The notes under the pieces: model-generated
The model's database searches: none
The model's input: the letters and a program-made list of their open reading frames with translations, nothing else
Told to the model about the DNA's origin: nothing
Made by a program: the position numbers and the translations under genes
Assembly (NCBI GenBank): GCA_025330725.1
Contig: JAIWND010000022.1
Span: forward strand, 372,001 to 436,000
From: Chlamydoabsidia padenii
Lineage: Eukaryota > Mucoromycota > Mucoromycetes > Mucorales > Cunninghamellaceae
DNA: 64,000 nt
Direction: 5' to 3'
Shown here: one piece after another, positions 1-11,042 of the stretch
Position numbering within the stretch: position 1 is the first letter of the stretch
Layout of the letters: each line of letters starts with the position of its first letter

Positions 1-17
1 AAATACTAGTCCATTCT

Positions 18-2117
18 ATGCATTCTCGGCAGTGGCACATTCAACAACGTCGTCAACAAAAAACAACAATAAACACATCATCAACATCAACCATGCATTC
101 ATCATCAATAAGGTTTGGTTTAGCTTCATTGCCCACATCAGGACATACTGTACTCTGGATCGACAATGCACTGGTGTCTTTTTTTGGTAAACCGAATCAG
201 CAACCTATTACCATCATAGACGTGCACAGCCTATCGATAGGATCATCATCATCATCGTCGTCGTCGTCGTCACCTTTGCATCGTTATGCTCATACTACAA
301 CACTCATTCAACATGAAAACAAGAAACATCAGGTATATCTTATTGGCGGGTCAACTCTGGAAAACGACACACCTCAGTCTGATATCTGGAGGCTAGATTG
401 GGAAACAAAGGTTTGGACCAACTTGATGGTGGACTCCTTCAAGCTGGGTATCATGGGTCATGTATCTCTGGCTATATCTCGTCCTCAATCTATGAACATC
501 CTGACTTGTTTTGGAGGTGATCATCGCCAGGATGCTTTTTATAGGCATTGTACTCTATTCAACACCAATACACTCGATTTGAAACGACTTGAACATGCAA
601 CAACAACAACACCACTTCCACGATTACATGCTTCATTGATTTCTGTAAATGACACGCATGCGGTGCTCTATGGTGGTCTATCATCAAATTCTACTCTTTT
701 GGGCGATCTTTGGTGGCTTGATCTTGCCGGGTTGACTGACAACAAAATCACTTTTACACCTTTGACTCAATCGATCCCTCGTGCTGGCCATGTTGCATTG
801 ATGCTGACCCAATCTATTATGCTTGTGGATGGTGGGGATCACACTGCTTCTTCTGAATATAATACGGCAATCATCGATTTGACAACAAAACGGACGGATC
901 GACAATTTAATGGCATCCGGCGATATCAGAAACGACACTTGGTACAAAGATCATCAGTACAAGGATTCTCTGGCAATATGGATGATGAATCTTCTTCTGG
1001 TATTGGCGGGGGTGTTATTGGTGCCATCATTGTCGCTGTGCTATTTGCTCTTTGTGGTGGTATTCTCCTGATTGTCCTTTATCAACGACGGCAGCGCAAC
1101 TACAACTTGCGTTCTCGGGCCATACGGTTCAGCTTATCCACACCATCTCAACCTAGTGAAAGCTACATTGAACAAAGAAGCATTCAGCAGCCGGAACCAG
1201 CAAGAACACGACTCAGTCTAATGTCAACCCACTCGGAATTGGATGGATCATCAAACCAAGCGACAAAGCTCGATAGGTACGAAAATGACGGTCATCCAAT
1301 AATGTTAAATAGCCCTAGTCGACAGTTATACGCCAATTGGGTATGTGAAACACCGATACCACCAGCTTCCCGTACCTCTAAACACGTCATCACCAGCAGT
1401 ACTAGCTGCAACAACTTTTCCAGCATGGATCCTCGACATCACTCGACTTTTATCAATCAATCCACACAAGCCGCCGTAGATCACGATGAAGATAGGGATG
1501 ACGATAATGGAGGGAAAAAACGATCAAGCACGACATTCCAACGACTCAGACTCAGCATCTTCCGGCCATTGGACATTGGGCCACTGATCTTGGAACACCA
1601 CACACAATCACGACCGACATCTCTGACGGACGATACAAAGCAACGATCAAGCATGTTTGGGTTATCAAGATTTCTACTCAGCCTCGGTGAACCATCATCA
1701 TCAAACGATCGAGCACAACAAACCAATCTTGACATTTACCCACGAGCATCTTTAGGATCCCGATCGGTGGCGTCTCTTCAATGGGTGGAATTCAACAATG
1801 ACATGGACTCGGTCGAAGGTATGCATCCTCGACATTTGGCGGTGATGAATCACAGGCAAAGCACAGCAACAATCTCTAGTAGTCTGGGTATATCTGGCGA
1901 CAATATCAGTAGACCGACAAGTCCAAGGCATATACCTCAACACAATGTCCTTCAGCCTTCTCACCCATCTTACCGGCTCAGTCATCGTGAACTACGGACC
2001 TGGAACGAGGCTCGTTTATCTTGGCTTGGTGCTTCTTCTCGTCGATTGGCAACAAGGGATCCGTCAAAGACGAATAGTTTTCCAAATTTGGCTCATATTA
2101 CTAATAGATTAGAATAG
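18..2117 (+). CDS. Kelch-repeat single-pass membrane protein (5' end possibly incomplete)
   Basis: An open frame of 699 codons without a needed intron. Residues about 30-290 hold degenerate kelch/galactose-oxidase blades: repeated GG doublets followed by a W about 15 residues on, as in VYLIGGSTLENDTPQSDIW and VLYGGLSSNSTLLGDLWW. One strongly hydrophobic segment follows at about 328-354 (GGGVIGAIIVAVLFALCGG), then a long Ser/Arg-rich tail of about 340 residues, presumably cytosolic. A TCA/TCG run near 243-272 encodes a poly-Ser stretch. The layout (outer kelch head, one TM helix, disordered tail) is known from fungal kelch membrane proteins, but the specific role is unknown. There is no clear signal peptide at the first Met and only 17 bases precede it, so an upstream exon outside the window is likely. 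AATAAA lies at 2259-2264. Confidence 0.75.
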   Translation: MHSRQWHIQQRRQQKTTINTSSTSTMHSSSIRFGLASLPTSGHTVLWIDNALVSFFGKPNQQPITIIDVHSLSIGSSSSSSSSSSPLHRYAHTTTLIQHENKKHQVYLIGGSTLENDTPQSDIWRLDWETKVWTNLMVDSFKLGIMGHVSLAISRPQSMNILTCFGGDHRQDAFYRHCTLFNTNTLDLKRLEHATTTTPLPRLHASLISVNDTHAVLYGGLSSNSTLLGDLWWLDLAGLTDNKITFTPLTQSIPRAGHVALMLTQSIMLVDGGDHTASSEYNTAIIDLTTKRTDRQFNGIRRYQKRHLVQRSSVQGFSGNMDDESSSGIGGGVIGAIIVAVLFALCGGILLIVLYQRRQRNYNLRSRAIRFSLSTPSQPSESYIEQRSIQQPEPARTRLSLMSTHSELDGSSNQATKLDRYENDGHPIMLNSPSRQLYANWVCETPIPPASRTSKHVITSSTSCNNFSSMDPRHHSTFINQSTQAAVDHDEDRDDDNGGKKRSSTTFQRLRLSIFRPLDIGPLILEHHTQSRPTSLTDDTKQRSSMFGLSRFLLSLGEPSSSNDRAQQTNLDIYPRASLGSRSVASLQWVEFNNDMDSVEGMHPRHLAVMNHRQSTATISSSLGISGDNISRPTSPRHIPQHNVLQPSHPSYRLSHRELRTWNEARLSWLGASSRRLATRDPSKTNSFPNLAHITNRLE

Positions 2118-2343
2118 GCGATCCCCATACATAGTCTCCCCCTCTCTCTCTCTCTCTCTTTTTTTCTTCTTTACATCATTTATTTACATAGTACATAGTT
2201 TACATCTTACTTCTTGACACATACATACACTTTACTACTTTTATACATAACATTGACTAATAAAAACTTGAAACCTTATGATCGGACTTTTACTGATTGT
2301 TGGAGAATCTTCCATTATGCAAAAAAAAACGTAGGGAGGTGAT

Positions 2344-2356
2344 CGGGATTTGAAAA
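2344..2356 (+). promoter_or_regulatory. Dispersed motif CGGGATTTGAAAA
   Basis: Exact core GGGATTTGAA, ending directly before an ATG at 2357 that opens a 74-codon frame. It is one of nine exact-core copies in the window, none of them inside coding sequence. Function is inferred only from position and repetition. Confidence 0.45.
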
Positions 2357-2705
2357 ATGGAATGGAAGCATTGGGCACAGTTCATTTACTTGATAATGAT
2401 GTCATGGAGTCTACGATTTATAACAATATTAGATTTGTCTTTATCTTGCATGATGATAGAATCTTCTTTGAGAATACCTGACAAGATTGACTATGCATAT
2501 GCAAAGATCAAACGTCTAGAAGAAAAATCAAATGGAAGAGGCGTTTTCAATCAACGTAAGTCGTTTAATGATGTCATGTAAAACGGAATCTGCTCAAATT
2601 GGTAGTAAAATGAATCTCGGCTGGACTTGAGCTTGGTGATAATCTCATTTAATTATTTGACATTGCAGGTTGTATCGAGTTGTTGCGACAGGATCTTGTG
2701 TGGCA

Positions 2706-2706
<1 letters not shown>
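2357..2706 (+). CDS. Possible small spliced gene, unrecognised
   Basis: An open frame begins right after the motif at 2344. It can be spliced from a GTAAGT donor near 2556 to a TTGCAG acceptor near 2669. The joined frame then reads about 60-80 residues with a charged helical stretch (DYAYAKIKRLEEKSN, then ELLRQDLVWQ). The end is unclear because the frame runs into a long T tract after about 2706. I recognise no family. It could equally be chance open sequence in the leader region of the Vps10 gene. Confidence 0.25.
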
Positions 2707-2739
<33 letters not shown>

Positions 2740-3123
2740 GAAAAGCCAGGTTTCAAATTCCGCTTTTTAAATCCCGTAAATGCTCTTTTATTTTCACCTA
2801 TTCAACTGTTGGGAACTATTACAAGATACCAGGATAAGGTAATTAACACGCTTGACTGATTTATTTATTTAGACACTAATTTGTATATTTACTTTACAGT
2901 ACCTCAGCACACATCCACGTTTGTAAATCTACTTGTGGCAGCAACCCATACAACACTACTTGCATTTTTTTTACATTTTACAACAATTTGGCTTGTGAGG
3001 GATAAACAAATGAAAGTCATGAACCTCTTACAGCGAGGCTGGCCATCCTCAACTCATTGTACAACAACAACAACAACAACAATCGACTCGCGAACAACAA
3101 AACGGACGATCAAGGGAAATGGT

Positions 3124-6100
3124 ATGATTCTATCATTGGTCTCTTTGGTGCTACTCTCATTGTGGACAACAGTGGCTGCAGGTCAAGAAATCACTAGTCA
3201 AAAAACTGGCTTTGATGCTCTTCCTGAAAAGATGTTTTATTTTAAGGATTCAGACGTAAGTATCTAAACAACATAAACTGGGCTGGGATAAAGGACTAGT
3301 AGGAAGGGAATATTTGGATATAAAAATAAAACCAACTTTATCATGTAGGTTATACTATGGCTGGATGGAAATTCTCATTCTCTGTATCGATCGGAAAATC
3401 ATGGTCAAGAATGGAACAAAATTTCTGATATCGATGGTCAGGCACAATTTTTATATGAACATCCTTATGATTCTGAAAAGGTAAGAACAGGACAAGATAG
3501 GATGATAGACTGACTTTGTATATATATATCTTTAATCTACCGTACAGGCTTATGTGTTGGGATCGCATAGACAACATTGGAAAACTGAAGATCGCGGTAA
3601 AACGTGGATCTCTTTTGAAACACCTGTGGAACCAGCAACTTCATCTCAACACCTGTCATTCCATGCTCAACGAACAAACTACGTGCTTTTTACTGGCTTC
3701 CAATGTAATAAAAAAGGATGGCAAGGAACGGATTGCCGGGAAGAGGTAAGTGCAACAAAAAAAGCAACTTTGGTAATGAAGTTGGGACTAATATTATTTA
3801 CTTTGATCTATAGACACATTATACAACCAACAACTTCAATGATCTCCGACTTTTACGAACTCACACCACCTCTTGTATTTGGACCGTCTCAAGTCCTCAC
3901 TTTGATAATGCACCAGTCAACGAGGTAATGTGCGTGGAATCTTCAAACAAACGTGGCGGATTATCAAATTTGATGGATCCTGCGGGGCAACGGCTGGTAC
4001 AATCTGAAGATTTCTTTCATACCGAACAAGTGGTTGATTTCGGTACTGGTAACAAGGTCAATGGTGTGATCGCGGTGAACACGGTGAACAGGTATCTCGT
4101 GGCGGCGGTCAAGCCTTCAACAACACGACCTGATATGGATCTATACATTTCTTTGGATGGTGAAAATTGGCATGAAGCGGTGTTTCCTCCTGGCACTGAT
4201 ATTCATGAAAAGGCTTACACTATTGTGGAATCGACTGGGACATCTCTTTTGGTGGATATGCTTGGAAATGGTGCTGGCTATGGATCTCTCTATCGGTCCA
4301 ACTCGAACGGTACCTTTTTTGTCAAAAGTCTGGAATACACGAATCGAAATCCAATGGGCATCATTGATTTTGAACGAATTCAAGGTGTAGAAGGTGTTAT
4401 GTTGGCAAATGTGGTCCTCAATCCCAACGATATCTCAAACGGTGCACTCAACAAAAAGATCCAAACTCGGATGAGTTTTGATGATGGGTCTACATGGGCA
4501 CCAATTAAAAAGGTGACAAACTCTCAAGGCCAGATGATGTCTTGTCCTTCCGGCGATGCCTGTGGTCTTCATCTACATTCTACTACCTCTCCTCACAATA
4601 TGGGTCAAGTCTTCTCCTCAAATGCAGCTGTTGGTGTCCTCATGGGTGTTGGAAGTTATGGCGACCAACTTTTGGAATACGACGAATGCGACACATATCT
4701 TTCGACAGACGGCGGGCTCACTTGGAAAATGGTGGCAGAAGGTGCGCACAAGTATGAATTTGGTGATATGGGCTCTATCTTGGTGATTGTCGACGACGAA
4801 AAGGAAACAAATGAGGTTTTGTGGACCAAGAACCGTGGTGAAACTTGGGAAAAGTATGATCTTGGTATGTCTGTCCGTGCACGATCTTTGACAACTGATC
4901 CTAAATCCACTTCTCGCAAATTTGTCTTGATGGCGGGCTCGGCACATTCAACTCAATCATCTTCTCGGGTACAATCCATCTATTTGGACTTTACAAAACT
5001 ACAAAACCGGCAATGCCTATTCGATCCTGACCGACCTGATTCTAATGATTTTGAACGTTGGTTTGCGCGCGACTTGACGGATGGACCTGACTGCTTGATG
5101 GGACACGAACAAATGTTTTACCGACGCAAGGCTGATCGCGATTGCTATGTGGGTCGGGACTTTGAAGAACCTGAATTGGAAATGAAGAATTGCCCATGCA
5201 CCAATGCGGACTATGAATGCGACTACAACTTTAGCCGTGACAACAATGGAAAATGTAAACGTGACCAGAACGACAATCTCACGCCAAATCAATGTAAATC
5301 AAGCTCTGACACGTATGAAGCCTCAAGTGGGTACCGTTTGATTCCTGGAAATACATGCATACCTGGCACCACTCCTCTGGACACACCTGTAGATCGAAAG
5401 TGTAGCGACAATGAAAAAACCACTTATACACCAACTCAATCTTCGGGCACCAAGGGCAATGTATTTGGCTACCAAGCAGCTGAAAAGGGCATCGAAAAAC
5501 ACCAAACTATATTTGACGATGAAATCGAACAGTTTACTTACTTTGCGAACAGTCCTCGAGTGCTATTACGACTTCGAAACGGTGAATTGTGGCACTCAAA
5601 CGAACATGGAATGAAATGGAAACAAGTCTTGAAAGACGAAGGCCGGGTACATCAATTTATTATGCATGAATTCGATAATCAGCGTGCATATGCTGTCTTG
5701 GGCAATGGATTATTTGCCACTGAAGATCAAGGTGAACACTGGTCTCCTATTCCTACTCCTGGGCCTCCAAATCGTCATACTTCTCAATTGCTGGACTTTC
5801 ACTATGAAGAACATGAATGGTTACTCCTCATTGCCGATGATCCTACCTCTCATCAACCCGACGCATATATCTCTCACGACAATGGCCGTCATTGGGGTGC
5901 CTTTGGACTTCATGTGGATAAATGCATCTTTGGTCGGGATTCCAAATTCAACATCCGCAAAGAAACTGTCTACTGCTCTGTCCATCGATCTCAACAAACC
6001 AAAGAACTGGAGCTCATTCGAACAGTCAACTGGGGTGAAACAAAGGAAACTTTGTTTGATGATGTGGTGGACTTTTTTGTCATTGAAGACTTTATGGCCG

Positions 6101-9100
6101 TGGCAGCAAATACTAAAGATGATCTTAACGTGTATGTTAGTATCAATGGTGACACATTTGCTGAAGCGCAATTCCCGCCTGGACAATATATTGATCGTGA
6201 TGTAAGTATAAAGAAAGAAAAAAAAAGGGGGGGATAAAAGCAACAAGAAATCATTCCTTACTTACCATATCTTTTTCTACTCTAGACATTCACTGTTTTA
6301 CAATCGACAACACACTCCATCTTGATGAACATATTCAAATCAGTGACTCAAGGCAAGGCGCATGGGGCTCTCTACAAATCTAATGATAATGGCACATTCT
6401 ACCATATCTCTCTCGACAACACCAATGGGAATGCGAAGGGCTTTGTTGATTTTGAAAAGATGCAAGGTGTTGACGGTGTTATTCTCGCCAATCAAGTACT
6501 GAATGCTGATGAACTGGTGGGTGGTGCTCGAGATGTCGCTAAACAAGTTAGGACAATGATCAGCTGGGACGACGGTGGACAATGGCAACCTTTATCACCT
6601 CCAAAGGAATTTGACTGTAGTACCAAAGATTGCACCCTCAACTTGCATAGTCGAACAGATATCATAGTGCCTGGTGCTATCTTCTCTTCTGGTGGTGTCC
6701 CTGGCTTGGCAATGGGTGTTGGCAACATTGGGCCTTCTCTTTTATCATATGAACAAAGTGATACCTTTTTGACACGGGATGCAGGACACAGTTGGATTCG
6801 CGTACAAGAAGGTGAACATCTTTACGAATTTGGTGATCAAGGCTCAATTTTGGTGCTGATTAACGACGAAGGACCAACAAATGAACTCTTGTACTCATGG
6901 GATCAAGGTGACTCATGGCACGGCTATACTTTTGCTGATGATCCTATCCGGGTATCCACTTTGACAACAGATCCTTTATCATCGACACTCAAATTTGTCA
7001 TCATGGGTCACACTCGCAACAGCCAACGCTCACCTTTGATTATCGTTGTTGACTTTGCGGGTACTGATGTTAAACAATGCAACCTCGATGCAAACCATGA
7101 CGACAAATCGGACTTTGAAAAATGGATCGCCAAGGACGATGATGGAGACGACGCTTGCTTGCTTGGTAAAAAGACTGCTTACTGGCGCCGCAAAAGTAAT
7201 CGTATATGCAAAGTTGGGAACAGATTCAAGGCTCCTGAAGTTATTCAAGAAAACTGCCAATGCCGGGATATCGACTTTGAATGGTATGTGGATAGGAAAA
7301 AGATTTATGATTGATTACATTACTGATACTTACTCCATCTTTTGTTTGTTTGTTTTGCCTGTAGTGATTTTGGCTTTTGGAAAAATGAAAAAGGCGAATG
7401 TGAATACAGCAATCGACACCCTGACCGACCCTCTGTCTGCAAACCTCACGATAAGTTCCGTGGCCGATCTGGATACAAGAAAAACGCAAAAAGCACATGC
7501 ACTGGTGGTATTAATCTCGAAAAGGAAAAGGACTGGGATTGCGGCGAAGATGGGCAGGTCCAAAGTAACAAAATGGAATTTACTGACCGTGTGGTGGATT
7601 ACATCTACTTTACTGATACGAACCGGGTGCTTGTACGAACAGCGGACAACAAAATATGGCGAAGCGACGACGACGGCAACCAATGGATACAAATCTTTGT
7701 GGATCATCAAGTCATTGCATTGTATCAAAACCCTCACCATGAACAAACAGCGTACTTTATAACCAAAGGTCGTACTCATTTTGTTACTCAAGATCGTGGC
7801 AGCAACTTTAATCAAATCACTACTCCCGTGGATCCTCTCAACAACATTCTTGGTACCATCCTCAGTTTCCACCGGGACGAACCTGAATATGTGCTCTTCA
7901 TTGGCGAAAACAAGTGTGATACATTTACGGCGTCTGATTGTCACTCGGAAGCATTCTACTCACACAACAGTGGACAGACCTGGCATCCTATTGGAAACTA
8001 CATTCGCAGCTGTATTTGGGGACGTGATGGTGCGATCGAACTGGCGGAACACGATGCTATCTTTTGCGAAGAATACCACGACAAATCTGGAAACCAACGT
8101 ACGTTTTTCGCCAATCAACTACAATTTGTGCGCTCAACCAACTACTTTGAATCCAAGGACTACTTATTCGATGATATGGTGGGTGTGGCTGTCTTTGGCA
8201 AATATATGGTGGCGGCGGTGGCTCAACATGGCGGCAATACTCTTCAGTTGCACATCAGTTTGGATGGAATCAATTTCTCGGTGGCCTCCTTCCCTGAAGC
8301 ATTCACTGTTTCTCCTGAAGCATTCACCATTATGGAATCTGTCAACAACATGTGGATTCACGTATCGACCAATACACACAAGGGATCCGAATACGGCAAC
8401 ATCTTCACTTCAAACTCGAACGGCACCTACTTTGTCCTCTCACTGGATGATGCAAACCGAAATGAAATGGGCATTGTCGACTTTGAAAAGATGCAAGGAA
8501 TCGAGGGGATCGCTTTGGCAAACCAAGTCAGTAACACAAATCAAGCCAATATGGGTGACCCGAAGAAACTGGTGACAAGGATGACTGCTGATGCTGGTCG
8601 TAGTTGGCGCAAATTGACCCCTCCTTCGGTGGACAGCAGAAACGAATACTTCTCTTGTGGTGGCAAAAATAGTGGAAGCAAACCAGAAGATTGCAGTCTA
8701 CATCTTCACAGTTATTCTGAACGGCGAAACACTCGGGATCTATTTAGCTCCTCCAGTGCTGTGGGACTGATGGTCGGTGTTGGCAATGTTGGTACCTCTT
8801 TATCTGGATACCGTGATGGTGACATGTTTTTGACTCGGGATGCTGGCAAGACTTGGACTGAAGTTTACAAAGGTGCTCATATCTGGGAATTTGCTGATCA
8901 AGGGGCTTTATTGATGCTTGTGGATGACGAAGATGAAACTAACGAAGTCAAGTAAGTGCAACGCAGAAAAAAAAAAAGGGGGAGGGTACATAATGAATGG
9001 ATACCAACTGTTGTGTGTGTGTGTGTTTTTCGTATAGATATACCGCTGATCAGGGTCTGACTTGGAAGACATACGAATTTGCAAAGAAAAAGGATCAAAT

Positions 9101-10314
9101 CAAGGTGGACGATATTATAACTCAACCAGATGGAACCAGTCAAAAATACGTTGTCTTTGGATCCGAACGTGGCGGTACCAGATCAGTGGCATATCACATT
9201 GACTTTAGCGCTATCCACCCTACTCAATGCAAATTGGACATAACTAACGAAGATGACGATGATTTTGAATTATGGAGCCCTGAAGATACTCGTGGTGGAA
9301 AATGTCTCTTTGGCCGTGAAGTAAGTCATACAATATAAACTTTTTTTTTTTTTTTAATCATGCCACTAACAATCTCATTTCTATTTAATAGACCAAGTAC
9401 CATCGCCGAATCCAAGATCGAGACTGCTACATTGGTGAAAAGCTGATTCAACCTAAAGAAATTGTTAGAAACTGTACCTGTGCTGCTGAAGATTATGAAT
9501 GGTAAAGAACCCCCCTCTCTCTTCCTTCATTCGTCCAAATGCATGATTACTAACTTTATCTTATTTGTTTAGTGACTTCAACTTTGTCCGAAACGAAAAG
9601 AACGAATGTACTCTGGTACCAGGATACAAGCCAGTTGTACCAGAATGTGATGGCACCACTGACTTTGTATACTATCCTACAGGGTAAGAAAAAAAAAAAC
9701 AAGGAGTAGTATTGATATTGGAACCAACTACTAACATTATATATTGTAGTTATCGTAAAATTGCGGCATCGACATGTCAAGGGGGGAGAGAACTAGATAA
9801 GGAAGGTGACCAAATACGCTGCCCAGGTCGCAATACTGGCACTCATTGGACAATCTATCTTTTTGCTCCTCTGTTTGGTGCTGCTGTTATCTTTGGTTGT
9901 CTTCGCTTTCGAAGTACATTCCGACATCAAGTTGGGTAAGTAGGGAGGGGGGGGGGACCAATAAAGGCATGTCACTGACTCTTTTTTTTTTTTTTTTTTC
10001 TTTACTGTAAATATAGATCTATCCGCTTACCTGACTCTGCTGCCAACGCGACCCAAAGCATTGTGTCTCATCCTCTTTTTATAAAGATGGTCTCCATCAT
10101 GGTGATTGTGCCTACCACTTTGGTCAGTCTTATGTCAAGAATATCTGTCCCTCACTCTTTATCGGATTGGATCCGTCATGTTCGCCTGCCTTCGTTCCTT
10201 CAACGTCGTAATGGTGGTGGTACTCACTACAGCCCTTTGGATCAAGATGACACAGGTGTATTACTGGATGATTATGACGTTTTGGAAGAAGATAGCGATG
10301 CGGATGAACTCTAG
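3124..10314 (+). CDS. VPS10: Vps10/sortilin-type sorting receptor with three Vps10 domains
   Basis: Type I membrane receptor that sorts soluble hydrolases from the late Golgi to the endosome/vacuole. Exons: 3124-3255, 3349-3480, 3548-3745, 3814-6201, 6286-7283, 7365-8951, 9038-9320, 9392-9501, 9573-9683, 9750-9935, 10017-10314; together 2140 aa in one frame. The start chosen gives a signal peptide (MILSLVSLVLLSLWTTVAAG); an in-frame ATG at 3010 is possible. Many Asp-box/BNR repeats are visible (STDGGLTW, TRDAGHSW, TRDAGKTW, ADQGLTW). Each domain ends in a Cys-rich 10CC module, closing near residues 665, 1320 and 1983 (SGYRLIPGNTC, SGYKKNAKSTC, GYRKIAASTC). A TM helix lies at about 2010-2035, with a second hydrophobic stretch near 2065. 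The cytosolic tail has YSPL and an acidic dileucine region (GVLLDDYDVLEED), typical endosomal sorting signals. Yeast Vps10 has two such domains; this one has three. Poly(A) signal at 10419-10424. Confidence 0.93.
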
Positions 10315-11042
10315 GATTATTTACATAGCATTTAGTATGGTTTAATTGGGTAGCTTGTTGGTGGAGAAACTATAATTTAAATATAATATACGACAGCATA
10401 TTGTCTACTTGTTTTAATAATAAAAATGGAACTTGGTACATTTGTGTACCGACATGTTGTTTTGAATTTGGTTTGACTTGACTTCTCATCCTATGTATTT
10501 CAGGTTGGTGGGAAAGGTATTTAGTACTATCAAGGCTGCTGTCAGCAATAGCATCGATTGTTAATTGACTTTATAATGGTATGTCCGAACCTGATGATGG
10601 AGAACCTACGGCCAGTCCAGGGTAGCCGGGATTTGAATTTGTGGTTTGCTTTTTACTAGTTCATGTCATCTCAAGCTAGTCCTGACAGACACAAGAATCT
10701 AATCGGTTGATATTTGCAGTGAATAATGCTGGAAATATATCATAAAGTACATATAGCCACTTTAATCACTAGCATCAGATGCCAATTGAGTAAATGGCCT
10801 CTACCTGGCGGGATGATGGCATCAAGAAGCGGGATTTGAATTTAATAAAGATCGCCCTCAGGTGACAATTTTTAAAATCTGCATGAATGAAAAAGATCGG
10901 TTAGCATGGGAGAGTCAAGTAGACCATTGATTTATATAAAGACACAACTTTTTTAATGATTTTATTGTAAAATAAATAATAAGCAAACATAAATAAAATG
11001 GGATTGGGGAGCAGGGGTGTGAGCTATACTATATGGACAATA
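10315..11042. other. Convergent spacer with two motif copies
   Basis: Lies between the 3' ends of the Vps10 gene (+) and the ARS2 gene (-). It contains the Vps10 poly(A) signal and two exact-core motif copies, 10627-10637 (CGGGATTTGAA) and 10829-10840 (GCGGGATTTGAA). No gene or credible tRNA fold was found; the sequence around each copy does not form a T-arm stem. Confidence 0.5.
10829..10840 (+). promoter_or_regulatory. Dispersed motif GCGGGATTTGAA in a convergent spacer
   Basis: Exact motif copy, about 200 bp after another copy at 10627-10637, in a spacer where neither neighbouring gene has its promoter. It may mark an unannotated noncoding transcript or a non-promoter role. Confidence 0.4.

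Larger units (their letters stand above)
2118..3123. other. Spacer upstream of the Vps10 gene
   Basis: It holds the 3' UTR of the kelch gene with its poly(A) signal, a dispersed promoter motif at 2344-2356, a possible tiny gene starting at 2357, a run of more than 30 T from about 2707, and two further motif-like sites at 2751-2763 (TTTCAAATTCCGC) and 2766-2776 (TTTAAATCCCG) in front of the Vps10 gene. Confidence 0.6.

Noticed and set aside
243..272. TCA/TCG repeat in the kelch gene
   Set aside because: It is an ordinary trinucleotide run that encodes poly-Ser; not a separate element.
5821..6254. Long minus-strand frames inside the Vps10 gene
   Set aside because: They overlap confident Vps10 exons with Asp-box repeats and have no splice or promoter context of their own.
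10560..10640. tRNA-like T-arm string (TTCAAATCCCGGCTACC) on the minus strand
   Set aside because: The flanks cannot form a T stem or acceptor stem, and no anticodon arm is present; kept only as a motif copy.
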